Shown here piece after piece: positions 11,005 through 21,117 of a stretch of DNA of 64,000 bases. The translations under genes were made by a program, and so were the position numbers. Every line of letters begins with the position of its first letter. Within the stretch, counting starts at the first letter, position 1. The notes below the pieces were generated by a model. That model was not told the DNA's origin and ran no database searches. It worked only from the letters and a program-made list of their open reading frames with translations. Origin of the DNA: Calliopum simillimum (lineage: Eukaryota > Arthropoda > Insecta > Diptera > Lauxaniidae); assembly GCA_951812925.1 (NCBI GenBank), contig OX638372.1, forward strand, positions 91,347,058-91,411,057. Direction: 5' to 3'.

Positions 11005-11109
11005 TACTTGAAATGTCTAGTGACACAAGAGCTAATCAGTCATTTTACAACGAGGAAATTAATAGTAATTATGCATTTGTTATTGTATTCAGAAATTTTT
11101 TTAAACATT
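11005..11109. repeat. Direct repeat, copy 1 of a diverged duplication
   Basis: Matches 11923-12031 with about one mismatch in ten. A second matched patch, around AACTTTGTTTGAAAAT, occurs near 11485 and 11885. The unit is therefore a diverged repeat of several hundred bases, of unknown origin. No gene is supported in 10715-12240. Confidence 0.6.
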
Positions 11110-11922
11110 TTTGCCATTACACAAGCTTAAAGAAAATCAAAATTTTCTACCAATTTCTATTTTATAAGTTAACGACGCATAGTTAACATGCCTCACTTAC
11201 CCTACAATTGCTGCCTGTTAAAGTAAATTTGATCCTCTGAGCTTAAGCTGACCTTTATGCTGGCCATGCATATCGTGATCAAGGCGCAAGTACGTGACAA
11301 ACTGCGGTTATGCTGACTATATTGATAACGCTAACGTTAGACTTGCGGATGATGGACTGGAGCGGTGTGCCAAAAGTAGGGAAAGGTAATCGGTTAGGCT
11401 TCTTTAGAATTTATAAGTTCGCTTTAAACAACAGCTTTGCTGCTGAATTAATCTTTATTTAAAAAAATATCAAGTATAAATAATTAACTTTGTTTGAAAA
11501 TTAAATTTAATAAACTAAACAAATTAATCTTTGAAATATCAACCATCGTTTTTAAGCACATTGGATGTCCGATACTGCAGAAAACCATTTTTCTTTAAAC
11601 TTTCCGTTTTATACAAACTCACAACTGAATGTCATGTCTCGAAGTAATAAAAATTTACTTTAATATTCATCTCATATCTATGATCGTAATTTGAGAAGAT
11701 ATTCACTAATGACGTTTGATGGTTCGACGTATGGATGCACTCCTAATTCAACTTCGTTGGATGCAGCTAGTCATTCTTCATTGTTTTACAATGTTTTAAA
11801 CAAGTATGTATATTGAACACGGTTTCAGAGAATTTATTGATGAAATTGACAGACACTTAATGAAATATCAACTATAAAAAATAAACTTTGTTTGAAAATA
11901 TAATTTGATCGAGCATAATTTA

Positions 11923-12031
11923 TGCTTGAAGTGTCTAGTGACACAAGAGCTAATCAGTCATTTAACAATGAGGAAGTTAATAGTAATTATGCATTTGTTA
12001 TTGTATTCAGAATTTTTTTTAAACATCTTTT
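11923..12031. repeat. Direct repeat, copy 2
   Basis: Partner of 11005-11109. The two copies differ mostly by substitutions. Both are open in one frame, but too short to claim coding conservation. Confidence 0.6.
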
Positions 12032-12270
12032 TCCATTATACAGTATACGAAAATACTTAAGACGTGATGGATGCTCGAACGCTTGTGCTCACACACATTT
12101 GGAGAGAAAAGAGTCGAGTTCCGAAATATTACGTATGACGCGAGTTATGTGTGGAAGTTCCGCACCAAAAGTAAAATCTCCAAACGTTCCAAAGCGTAGC
12201 TGTATATTCTAAATATCAGATTGCACACATTTTTGGCTATGTTATATGCTAAGCCATGTATTTTATATTA

Positions 12271-12294
12271 ACACAACACAACACAACACAACAC
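12271..12294. repeat. (ACACA)n microsatellite
   Basis: About five uninterrupted ACACA units. Confidence 0.85.
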
Positions 12295-12766
12295 ATGCAA
12301 CACATGTTTAAGCGCAGGATTCAATTAGACATCACAAACTCTTTAAACCATGAATTCAAGTGCTTCCCTTCGCCTTGGTGCTTGTTGTTTTGCCTACCGA
12401 TTTTCGTTAGTAATGCAGATTCTAAACAATTAGTTCGAACTATAAGAAAATGTGATTTTAATTTTAAGATTCCAAATAGCGGTAATAAAAAGATTGAAGT
12501 TCCAACTGGCGACAAAAGAGCTCACACGGCTCTGCTAAAAGCAAAAGTATTTTTTGTTTTACTTTTGCCGTGAAATAGCACCGTACAACAGTTTGAGCTA
12601 TTTAAAACGATTTCAACGGCATGTCACCAGCTTTTTGCCAAGAATGGTACAAGGGCTATGTCCTCGATCTTTAGGCTCGCAGCAAATGGAAGGTGCCGAA
12701 CCTCATCACAACATTGACGCGCTGTAGTGCTGTTGTACTAAATCAATTTGCTTCCACAGCAATGGA

Positions 12767-12877
12767 AGAATAACCGAGGTGATACCAAGAGCGGGTGGCA
12801 AAGTACGAGTTGACTCGGTAAAAACACCAACAGGCGTACATCGAAAGGCAATCACTGAATGCCTTTACCTTGCAGGT
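12767..12877 (+). pseudogene. BEL/Pao pol C-terminal relic (DUF5641-like)
   Basis: One frame reads RITEVIPRAGGKVRVDSVKT, then about 17 more residues. This resembles the beta-rich C-terminal domain of BEL/Pao polyproteins, where a Gly-Arg-hydrophobic-Glu-Val-hydrophobic-Pro motif is followed by a V-R-V-hydrophobic-x-V-K-T strand. Upstream frames are broken, consistent with a decayed copy. The match is short and needs a profile search. Confidence 0.45.
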
Positions 12878-13422
12878 TTTCACGTATATGTGAAATTTGA
12901 ACGCTTTTTATAGCATAAGTTTTACTTCTGTAATAGATTCCCCAAACGATTGTGTAATTTCAATTAGCGCATTGAAATAGCAACACCAAAAAAATCGACA
13001 ATGCATACATTTACTTCTGACAGTTGGTAACTTGTAAAAGTACAGTATTTTTTCGATGGAATGTCATGATGGCGTGATTTTGGCGTCAGTAAAGTTTTTC
13101 AGTTAGTTGCGGTTTTGATTTCATGCGTTTTGGTTTTGGTGGCTGCACTGGTTTTTTTTGCGAATGATGTGCGTGATTCGATTTGAGAAGAGAAAAGAAA
13201 GAAACCAAAGAAAAAAGAAAAGAATATAGATGAACATAAAAAAAAAGAAACAAAACAAAGTTTATTTTGAGAAAAAACTCTAAAGCTCATAGAGCACTTA
13301 ACATAAACAAAACAAAATGTACATGAAAAATAAAAACGAAAATCAGTAGGTTAAGTGACTAGTGTCAAATAGAAAACAAAAACAAAAACAAGAGAAAGCA
13401 CAGAAACTAATATTAATACATA

Positions 13423-13941
13423 TCTGTGGCAACAAACCAGAGTAGCTTATGTCGAAAATCGACGTTTTGAGATATTGAGATATTGATAAGATTTTCTGTG
13501 AAAATTTGTTTTGATAAAAATAGCGCCTTAAGTAAAATAAAGCGATTCTGTTGAAGCTTAAACGTAGTTTGTAACGATTGTAACTATACATAAGATTTTC
13601 TGCTAAAATTGAAATAAAGGGATCACTGTAATTAAGATGTTTTGGATGCTTTTTTTATTGAAATAATTTTAGCTTATGTAGATTTAAGTTTTTTTGTTAA
13701 AAGAATTATAGAACAGTGGAACAAATTTCCGGAAACTTACTTGACTTAAGATGTTTTGGCAAATGTATCACTATTTGAAAAAACTTAAGCTATAAAGTAA
13801 AGCATCATAACTTTGCTTGAACACGATATTTTTTGGAAAAGGTTGAACAGAAATAAGCCTTTTGAAAATCTGAATAATTATAGCATGAAAACTCAATTTT
13901 CACTTATGTCGACTTAAGCTACTCTGGTTTGTTGCCACAGA
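13423..13941. mobile_element. TA-flanked MITE, 519 bp
   Basis: Terminal inverted repeats of roughly 25-30 bases begin TCTGTGGCAACAAACCAGAG at the left and appear as the reverse complement at 13905-13941. TA lies on both sides (13421-13422 and 13942-13943). The inside is AT-rich with no transposase. The TA duplication fits a Tc1/mariner-mobilised non-autonomous element. Confidence 0.8.
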
Positions 13942-13943
13942 TA

Positions 13944-14577
13944 TAAAAATAAGAAAATAGAAGAAAATTAGACTAAGATAATAAAATACACTGAGAAAAA
14001 AAAAATAGCAAAGAAAACAAAATTTTTCAAAGTGGAAATTAAAATCATCTTTAGTTTTTTTTGGATCATCAGCAGCGGCGACACGTTCAAGTATTTGTTA
14101 ACATTAATTTTTTCTCTCTCTAATATTGTTTAAGCTTATTTCGTTTTTTTTTTTTGTATGCACATTACATATCGACGGCTTATATTCAATACCCTCTATC
14201 TACAATTTTCACGAAAATTAGTTTTTGATGGTAAAACCTTCATTGAGACAAATGGCATCTATGATATTATTTCCAAACGAAAAATTTGCTTCCAGAGCTA
14301 CTTTTTTCCATTTAAAGAAATTCACTATCTACAGGAATCGATTTTGTGAAATGCAATATCCTCTATCTACATATGAAAATTGAATAATTTTTCATTTTAG
14401 TATATTTATTGGGTGGCCGTTATATACAAGGTCGTGACAAACGGTCGTCAATCGGCTCCAAATGGCGAAAATAAATTTTCTTGATTTCTTCAGTTTTGTA
14501 TGTTGAACCTTGATAGCCCTGCTGAGTCATGATTGGTCCTTCTATAGACAAACAGATAAGGCTAGACGGATGAAATT
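13944..14577. other. Non-coding stretch with fragments repeated elsewhere
   Basis: No gene recognised. The phrase AAT(A/G)..CTCTATCTAC occurs at about 14190 and 14355. Similar sequence (CAATATCCTCTATCTGC) occurs at 23613, and the ATATCGACGGCTTA segment at 14166 reappears inverted near 23815. This suggests copies of one degraded repeat at both sites. Confidence 0.4.
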
Positions 14578-15424
14578 TGGTACAGATGAAAACAATATTG
14601 CCAATCGCATCCCTCCCACTAACGTGAACGCACCGAGCACAAGTGCAGGTGGAATGATCCCTCAAGGGCAATACTTGTCTAAGACTTCATCACAAGTAAA
14701 CAACGATCCGCTTTCGCAGAAAGCTTATTTTCCCGGTCCGTCAGAAGAATTTCGTGCCGTAGCTCAAAGGCAAAAAATCTATCCGGGATGTACGGCGATG
14801 CCCACTTTATGTGAGGAAATATATAATCGTATAAGTTCCATGAGCCCCTCATTTATGAAGCAGGTCCCGAGGGCAGCTCTTGATTATTATTTAGCCGTTT
14901 TGACCTATCATCGTTTGTTATTTCTCCATCAACATAATGGAGGTGCAATGACCCTTGGAGAGCTAAACTTTATGGAACAGATGAAACAAGCAAACTATAC
15001 TGTTCCACGATCATTCGCTATGTATTTGGCAGGTATGGGGAATACAAAAGCTCCACATTCACGGGAACTTCAATTTGGAATGGTAAAGCCAAATTTACAG
15101 GAAGGTACCGTACCAGACGGAAATGACTCCGTCAATATACCTGGCTTCTTTGGACTGATACAAGAAAACTTAGGTGCATATGCTAACTATCCGTGCATAG
15201 CTGTATACGTTCAAAAGATAGTACAAGACATCATACGTACTAACAATCGCAACGCCCCAGCTTCTTGGGATTTACCTGAAGCCTTCCGTTATCCGCTACG
15301 ACCTATAACGATGAATTGCCTCGGTTATCGAGATGCGCAGATTTTAACGTCGGAACATTCCATGTTCTATGAGAACGCAAATTTCAGAATAAGCACTCCT
15401 GGCAGGATCGCCAAATATGTGTAG
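14578..15424 (+). CDS. RNA-virus capsid-like ORF (possible endogenous partiti-like element)
   Basis: The frame is open from 14510 to the stop at 15422-15424. The first ~20 codons look like repeat-derived sequence, so a probable body starts near 14578. About 280 codons have balanced composition, many Pro/Tyr/Asn residues and no low complexity, in contrast to the AT-rich surroundings. Segments such as PRSFAMYLAGMGNT (near 15010-15050) and the PGF(F)GLIQENL...AVYVQKIVQDI run (near 15140-15230) resemble coat proteins of insect partiti-like viruses. That family call is tentative. No frameshift or stop is present, so it is recent, conserved or lucky. There is no intron sign and no neighbouring viral gene. 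The alternative is an uncharacterised cellular gene. Confidence 0.4.
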
Positions 15425-15740
15425 ATTAATATATACACATATGAATAAAATTATTAAATGATTGAATTATTTATATTTATAAAATTGTGTCTATTCAATA
15501 TTGAAATCAAAATTTATATGAATGATATAAAAATTATTTGAATAAAATTAAAAATAAGAACAAAGGTTCAAATTATAAAAACACTATGCAAAGTGAATTA
15601 AACAATGTAGCAAACCCTACACTAGGCTATCTGGGATTAAAAATTGGCGTGATCGGTTAAACTTGATTTGAAAATTAATACAATTGAGGAGTGTCCGCAC
15701 CAAAGGGCCTAGGTACAATTTCGAGGCAAAAGTTGAATAT

Positions 15741-16098
15741 TGTCACATAATCATGTCACATCATCCCACTGTACAATCATTCATATGTGGCTAGCGATCC
15801 ACATGCATGTTATCATGTTACCATACATTATAGTCTACATGATCTGCACGTCTTGGTACTGTTACTGCTACATATGTACGTACATACAAACGTACATGTG
15901 GTGCAGCCAACATACTATTTATTTTCGTTCTAAGAATCCACAGTCCAGCCGATTCATAAGAATCCGCTGCCCTGCAGACTTGCTGAAATGGCATAAAATG
16001 TAAATAATATAATTCATATATTTTTCATATTTTTTCAACTGTAAAACTAAAATTGAAATAATAAAGAATCAGTTTAAACCTTAACTCAAACCGTGATT
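15741..16098 (+). repeat. 5' LTR of element C
   Basis: Starts TGTCACATAATCATGTCAC and ends CCGTGATT, immediately followed by the primer site. AATAAAG near 16062 is a polyadenylation signal candidate. Confidence 0.85.
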
Positions 16099-16110
16099 GG
16101 CGCAGTCGGG
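16098..16110 (+). promoter_or_regulatory. tRNA-Ser primer-binding site of element C
   Basis: TGGCGCAGTCGGG, the primer site used by 17.6/297-type elements. It overlaps the last LTR base. Confidence 0.8.
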
Positions 16111-16136
16111 AAACAAGCGAAGCCAAGTGACTGGGA

Positions 16137-16153
16137 AAAGTAGAAATTCAAGT

Positions 16154-16192
<39 letters not shown>
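16137..16192 (+). rRNA. 28S rRNA fragment upstream of the R2 target site
   Basis: The run AAGCGCGGGTAAACGGCGGG continued by AGTAACTATGACTCTCTTAAG is the highly conserved 28S rRNA sequence directly before the R2 insertion site. It is preceded by GAAATTCAAGT, also 28S-like. It is a fragment of about 55 bases, not a functional rRNA gene, and joins the LTR element leader at about 16137. Confidence 0.85.
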
Positions 16193-16194
<2 letters not shown>

Positions 16195-16243
16195 TCGGCC
16201 AAACTCGTCATCCTATTGGAATGAATGGCTTAAGAGATCATAG
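16193..16243 (+). other. Degenerate copy of 28S sequence downstream of the R2 site
   Basis: The sequence GGCCAAACTCGTCATC, then ATT.G, then AATGAATGG and GAGAT lines up with the 28S region that normally follows the R2 site (compare the exact copy at 18486-18526), with small gaps. Its presence on the 5' side suggests a duplicated target of about 50 bases, or 28S-derived sequence built into the R2 5' end. Confidence 0.5.
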
Positions 16244-16344
16244 AAGTGCCTACCGGAACCTCTTCGTGGTTCCCGCTAGTAACGGCTACCTGCTGACTCG
16301 CTCTCGAGCGGGAAAGTGGGTAGACGGCCAACTTTGGAGGCTAA

Positions 16345-18411
16345 ACGGTCCTATGGGTTAGCAGCCCATTCGACCATGATATTCACGCTCCTGAATCAAG
16401 AAACAACGCCTCGGATGATTTACCCAGTGGATCAGCTGATTCACTTTTGAACCCCGATGTGATTGAATTCAGATGCCAACATTGCACCAGAACATTTGCA
16501 ACAAAAATTGGACTTGGAGTCCATAAACGCCAAAAACATAAAGATCAAATAGATGCAGAAAATGAAAGAGTCGACAAGAAATCGAGATGGTCTGAGGAAG
16601 AAATGAGAAGAATGTCCTTAAAGGAAGCTGAGCTGAGCCAAAAAAATGTTCGATTTATCAACAAGGAACTATTGAAAACTTTTACAACTAGGTAACTGGA
16701 AGCCATTAAAGGGATGAGAAGGAACCCAGAGTATAAGCTAATGGTGCAAGGATACCTGCAACAGATAACATCAGCAGCACCACCACAGGAATCAACACCT
16801 TCTGCCGAAACGCTAGTCCCAAGGGAATCAATTGACACCATACTAGCGGAACTTAGAAGTCTAGCACCAGTGCGCGGAGCCCACGCTGATGTCCTTAATG
16901 CTATTACCAACGAAGCAGAAACAACAGGAAAAACAGAAACTCTGGCTAGAATCTCCAACTTCCTTCTTAGTTTGTTCCCGTCACAACCAGTAAGACCATG
17001 TCAAACCCACCAACAGCAACAACGGCGAGTGAATAGAAAGAAGCAGAGAAGGCAGGATTATGCCAACGTACAGAAGGCCTGGTCGAAGAATATGGGTAGA
17101 TGCATTAAGGAAATTTTGGATGGCCCCAATCACTCAAAGATGCCGGAAAGAGACATCATGGAACCGTTTTAGACTAGAATCTTGAGAGAACATGAAGACG
17201 TAAATGTAAGAGCGCTACAGAAGCAACCAGATAGAAGAATTGATGAACTATGGTCCCTTATAACAGAAGAAGAAGCAAGGAAATACGCACCGGGCCCAGA
17301 TGGCATTTCGCCCCGAAAATATAAGAAGCTCCCTTCTGAAGTTACCACAAGGCTGCTAAATTTAATCATGTGGTGTGGTCAGCTCCCGGAGATAATATCA
17401 AAAGCTCGAACAACGTTTATACCGAAAAAGGATAACAGCTCAGCTCCAGAAGACTTTAGGCCGATCACGGTGCCATCAGTTATTGTACGTCATTTGCACT
17501 CCATTCTAGCAAGTAGAGTTAGAAGCCACGTTAACATCAACCGTCACCAGAGAGGTTTCATAAAATCGGATGGATGTGCTGACAATGTGAGCATACTGGA
17601 CCTAGTCATTAAATATCACCATCAAGCAATAAAATCAGTCTACATGTGTGCGATTGACGTGAGTAAAGCTTTTGATACAGTCTCGCACGAAGCCCTGTTT
17701 GCAGTTATGGAGAACTATGGTGTCCCCGAAGGAATGGTGTCTTATATGAAACACTACTACCTGTCATCTAGTACAGTACTTCAAGGCGACGGCTGGACCT
17801 CTGACAACATAGTACCCAGAAGAGGTGTGAAACAGGGTGATCCATTATCTCCACTATTATTTAATTTAGTGATAGACTCCATCATAACAAAATTACCAGA
17901 AACATCAGGTACACTATTAGATGGTTGTAGATTGAACGTTGTAGCATTTGCAGATGACATATTATTGTTTGCACAGACGAGAGAAGGGATGCAAGAGATG
18001 CTGGAAATCGAGAATGGTCAGATGAGGCAACATGGTTTGAGAATAAATAGCGCGAAAAGTGTTTCGATAGGTATCAAAGCCATTGGAAAAACAAAGAAGA
18101 CAACGATCGACTCGAAACCACTTCGATTGAACAACAGGGACATCCCAGCGCTTAAGAGGACTGATACTTGGAAATACCTAGGAATCGACTTCTCACCAGA
18201 AGGAAAAACAAAATTTAATGCCTCAGAGATTATAACACCTTTTCTTGACCGGCTGACTAAGGCCCCACTGAAACCACAGCAACGGATGTACGCTCTCAGA
18301 ACAATACTGATCCCGAGACTATACCACCGATCAACACTAGGAGAGATCCATTTGAACTGTTTGAAGAAGCTTGATAAGTTAGTAAGACGTGGAGGAGTGG
18401 TGGAGTTTTAG
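16345..18411 (+). pseudogene. R2 reverse transcriptase ORF with two in-frame stops, C-terminus missing
   Basis: A single frame runs from after the stop at 16342. It has one CCHH zinc finger (CQHC...H....H, about 16474-16530), as in R2 clade D. A Myb-like RWSEEE segment follows at about 16585, then an RT domain with motifs SKAFDTVSH (about 17665), RGVKQGDPLSPLLFN (about 17823) and the catalytic FADD (about 17947). Stops at 16693-16695 (TAA) and 17170-17172 (TAG) interrupt it without any frameshift. The thumb ends at KLVRR, and five odd residues precede the stop at 18409. The CCHC knuckle and restriction-like endonuclease of R2 are absent. No clear ATG starts the frame, common in R2. It would have nicked 28S DNA and primed cDNA there. 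Confidence 0.9.
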
Positions 18412-18463
18412 TCAGTAAGAATCTGGCACTACGCCTATGGAAGGTTTCTCCACCACTTGTTAT

Positions 18464-18485
18464 CAAAAAAAAAAAAAAAAAAAAA

Positions 18486-18487
<2 letters not shown>
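18464..18487 (+). repeat. Poly(A) at the R2 3' end
   Basis: About 23 A residues between the R2 3' UTR and 28S sequence. The expected TAGCC of the downstream 28S border is missing or replaced. Confidence 0.85.
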
Positions 18488-18525
<38 letters not shown>

Positions 18526-18526
18526 G
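18486..18526 (+). rRNA. 28S rRNA fragment downstream of the R2 target site
   Basis: ATGCCTCGTCATCTAATTAG continued by TGACGCGCATGAATGGATGA is invariant 28S sequence lying just after the R2 site. The last eight bases, ATGGATGA, are shared with the start of the env segment that follows, so the exact junction cannot be placed within them. Confidence 0.9.
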
Positions 18527-19671
18527 ACGAGGACGCACAAGAAATTTATGACCACCTAAATAATCTTGATGACAATATGAAAAACTCCATAGACGAAGTT
18601 AATAAACAAGTTTTTATAAATAACAACCTTATCGAAAATATAAAAAACATAGGAAGACATATAAATAAACAACAGGAACTCATTTCAAAAAATATTTACG
18701 ATGTTCAAGGAAAAACTAACGAAATGATTTCTACTATGAACAATAACGATCAGGCCTTCCAAATTTATATCACTTTACAAAACCTAAATAAACAACTCGA
18801 AAAACTCTCAGATATTATACTTTTGAGCAAATTAAATGTTTTGGCTCACAACTTCTTGTCAAATGAGGAAATAAAGCAATACAACATTTCAATCAACAAA
18901 ATGACATATATGAAAACCAATGTTATGTACACGGAAGAACTAATCATTTTTGTGCTCAATATTCCAAAATTCTCAAATAAAGAATTCTTTAAGGGCGTGA
19001 TTATACCCATACCAAACAAAAATAATGAAGAATTAGACATACCTATTACCAAAGTTATTTTCCATCAAGAAAATATCTTTGAAGATACTAGTAGCGTGAT
19101 AAAAGAGAAAAACCTAAAATTCCCAAAAAATCAATGTATTCGCGAACTTTTTAAAAATAATAACACTTGCTCATATAAGATAAATTCCAATGAAGAAATA
19201 GAGCAATTGGAGAATAATATGTTAGTAATAAAAAATTTTCGTAAAACTGATATATTGCACAATTGTAATTTTGATTTCGTATCAATGGAAGGAAATGCTC
19301 TTATAACATTTCACTTATGCAAGATTAAAATAAATCAATTTGAATTTTTTAACGAGGAAAATATTTTTGTAAATATCATCGAGATATTTGAGAAAAGTGA
19401 CAAGATATCTGAAATTAAAAATAATTTAACACTTGAAAACATCCACGGAAAAATTATGGAAAATAGAGAATTAATAGAACATATCAGTTTTAAACATCAG
19501 GTTAAAGCAACTTTGATTTCATCAACTTCTTTGATTTTAATAATGTTGATAATTATTTTCATAGTATACTTATGTAAAAATAAAGGAGCTAATAAAAGTG
19601 TCAATAAAATTAAAATAAATACCGTAAATCCAACAAAAATAAATGAAAACAATCCATTTGCCATTAAATGA
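18520..19671 (+). pseudogene. env: Env-like glycoprotein, C-terminal two thirds, fused after 28S sequence
   Basis: A 383-codon open frame begins with MDDED, which in the full Env of element A is the segment shortly after the furin-type site (about 1626 there). The signal peptide, surface part and cleavage site are therefore gone. The rest is open: a heptad-rich region, scattered cysteines, then a transmembrane stretch (about 19510-19575) and a Lys/Asn-rich tail. The ATG belongs to the shared ATGGATGA motif. Although open, it lacks a signal peptide and is unlikely to reach membranes as a normal Env. Confidence 0.8.
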
Positions 19672-19788
19672 AATAAGTCCACTTATGTTTAAAAAAAAAA
19701 AATTTTTTATTTTAGATAAAAATATATAATCAATAAATAATATAACAAATATTTAAAAACTTAATTAAGGATTTTGAAAAAATATATA

Positions 19789-20674
19789 GGGGAGATGTGT
19801 GTACCTTGGTCCGCTTTTCAGTTTTTCCAATGTGTTGGATTTTCCAAAAAAGTTTCTTTAGTTTTTTGATTAAGTTATATTTCTACAATGTTTGCAGCAT
19901 CAAATGGCGTAACAATGATATTTCTATGTCTTACCATTGAGTAGAAATATTACTTTTTCCGTTGCAATCTGAAACGGTCCAAGGTACACCATGCAAGTGT
20001 ACCTTGGACTATTAAAAATAAAAGAGAATACATTGTATTTAGGTAATAAATTATGAAAGAACCACTTTTTAATATATCAAAAGTAACATTTTTTTTCAAT
20101 AAAAAAAAAAAATTGATCATAAACAAAAATTATAACACAAAAAGGTGCATTTAGTAAAAAAACAATTAGTTCGACAAAACTGGTTGCAAATAAATACATT
20201 AATCACGTAAATAATAATATTGATATTATATTGAGAGGCAATTATGGCTTCCTGGTTGCCCGTCGAAAAAGACTCGCTGGTCAATAAGCATAGGTCCAAG
20301 GTACACACAGACGGCATGTTTTAAAAACTGTCAACTACCATAACACATGTTAATGAAAATACATCTAAAACACACTCAAAGCTTAAAACAATAACTAAAC
20401 TTCCTTCCTGATGTTGTAAAACTGAAATATTTCAAGTAAGTTTCTCACAAAACGTTTCTTAGTTTACCCCAAAAACTAATTTTTACACACCAAAAACACT
20501 TTTTCCTTCACTTTTTATACACGCATACAGCTTGACGGTCTGAAGTCTACTAATATGAGTCACCGGTAAAAGTGGAAAATTCCATAGAAGAACATTATCG
20601 TACACGTGCAACTGTTGAGCGGCAACCGCCACTTGGACCGAGGTACACTCAGATCAAGGTACACACATCTCCCC
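19789..20674. mobile_element. TA-flanked TIR element (886 bp) with repeated GGTCCAAGGTACAC sites
   Basis: Terminal inverted repeats GGGGAGATGTGTGTACCTTG at 19789 and its complement ending at 20674, with TA on each side. The core motif recurs inside at 19976-20008 as a near-perfect palindrome (GTCCAAGGTACAC, 7-base spacer, complement), near 20292, and near 20634. No transposase is encoded. Confidence 0.8.
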
Positions 20675-20747
20675 TAATAAAGATTGATTTTATAAAATGT
20701 AAATTTCAGTAAATTTCAGTAAATTTGCAGGGACTGCAAAAATCTTA

Positions 20748-20756
20748 CGGTGGAGG
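20748..20756 (+). promoter_or_regulatory. Polypurine tract of element C
   Basis: CGGTGGAGG directly before the 3' LTR. The preceding AAATTTGCAGGGACTGCAA context is shared with the element at 34071-35203, showing the two are related. Confidence 0.7.
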
Positions 20757-21114
20757 TGTCACATAATCATGTCACATCATCGCACTGTACAATCATTCAT
20801 ATGTGGCTAGCGATCCACATGCATGTTATTATGTTACCATACATTATAGTCTACATGATCTGCACGTCTTGGTACTGTTACTGCTACATATGTACGTACA
20901 TACAAACGTACATGTGGTGCAGCCAACATACTATTTATTTTCGTTTTAAGAATCCACAGTCCAGCCGATTCATAAGAATCCGCTGCCCTGCAGACTTGCT
21001 GAAATGGCATAAAATGTAAATAATATAATTCATATATTTTTCATATTTTTTCAACTGTAAAACTAAAATTGAAATAATAAAGAATCAGTTTAAACCTTAA
21101 CTCAAACCGTGATT
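20757..21114 (+). repeat. 3' LTR of element C
   Basis: Same 358-bp sequence as 15741-16098 with about three substitutions, ending GTGATT. It is followed by ATA and then the maT insertion. Confidence 0.85.
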
Positions 21115-21117
21115 ATA

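Larger units (their letters stand above)
16193..18487 (+). mobile_element. R2-type non-LTR retrotransposon, internally deleted at its 3' side
   Basis: Lies between 28S rRNA pieces at the exact rDNA site used by R2. It has a GC-richer, stem-forming 5' region (16244-16344), one long ORF and a short 3' UTR with a poly(A) of about 23. R2 elements are usually about 3.5-4 kb; this one is 2.3 kb because the region for the zinc knuckle and restriction-like endonuclease is missing. Confidence 0.9.
15741..21114 (+). mobile_element. LTR element C: LTR - 28S/R2/28S - env - LTR chimera
   Basis: Two 358-bp LTRs (15741-16098 and 20757-21114) differ at about three positions. ATAT precedes the left LTR (15737-15740). 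ATAT also follows the right one once the maT insertion at its edge is set aside, giving a 4-bp target duplication typical of errantiviruses. A tRNA-Ser primer site follows the 5' LTR and a polypurine tract precedes the 3' LTR. Gag and pol are absent. Their place is taken by 28S rRNA, an R2 retrotransposon and 28S rRNA, joined to the 3' part of env. A later DNA transposon (19789-20674) sits between env and the 3' LTR. Confidence 0.85.

Noticed and set aside
16244..16344. HDV-like ribozyme at the R2 5' end
   Set aside because: R2 elements often have one and several GC stems are visible (for example TTCCCGCT/AGCGGGAA), but I could not fit the double-pseudoknot by eye.
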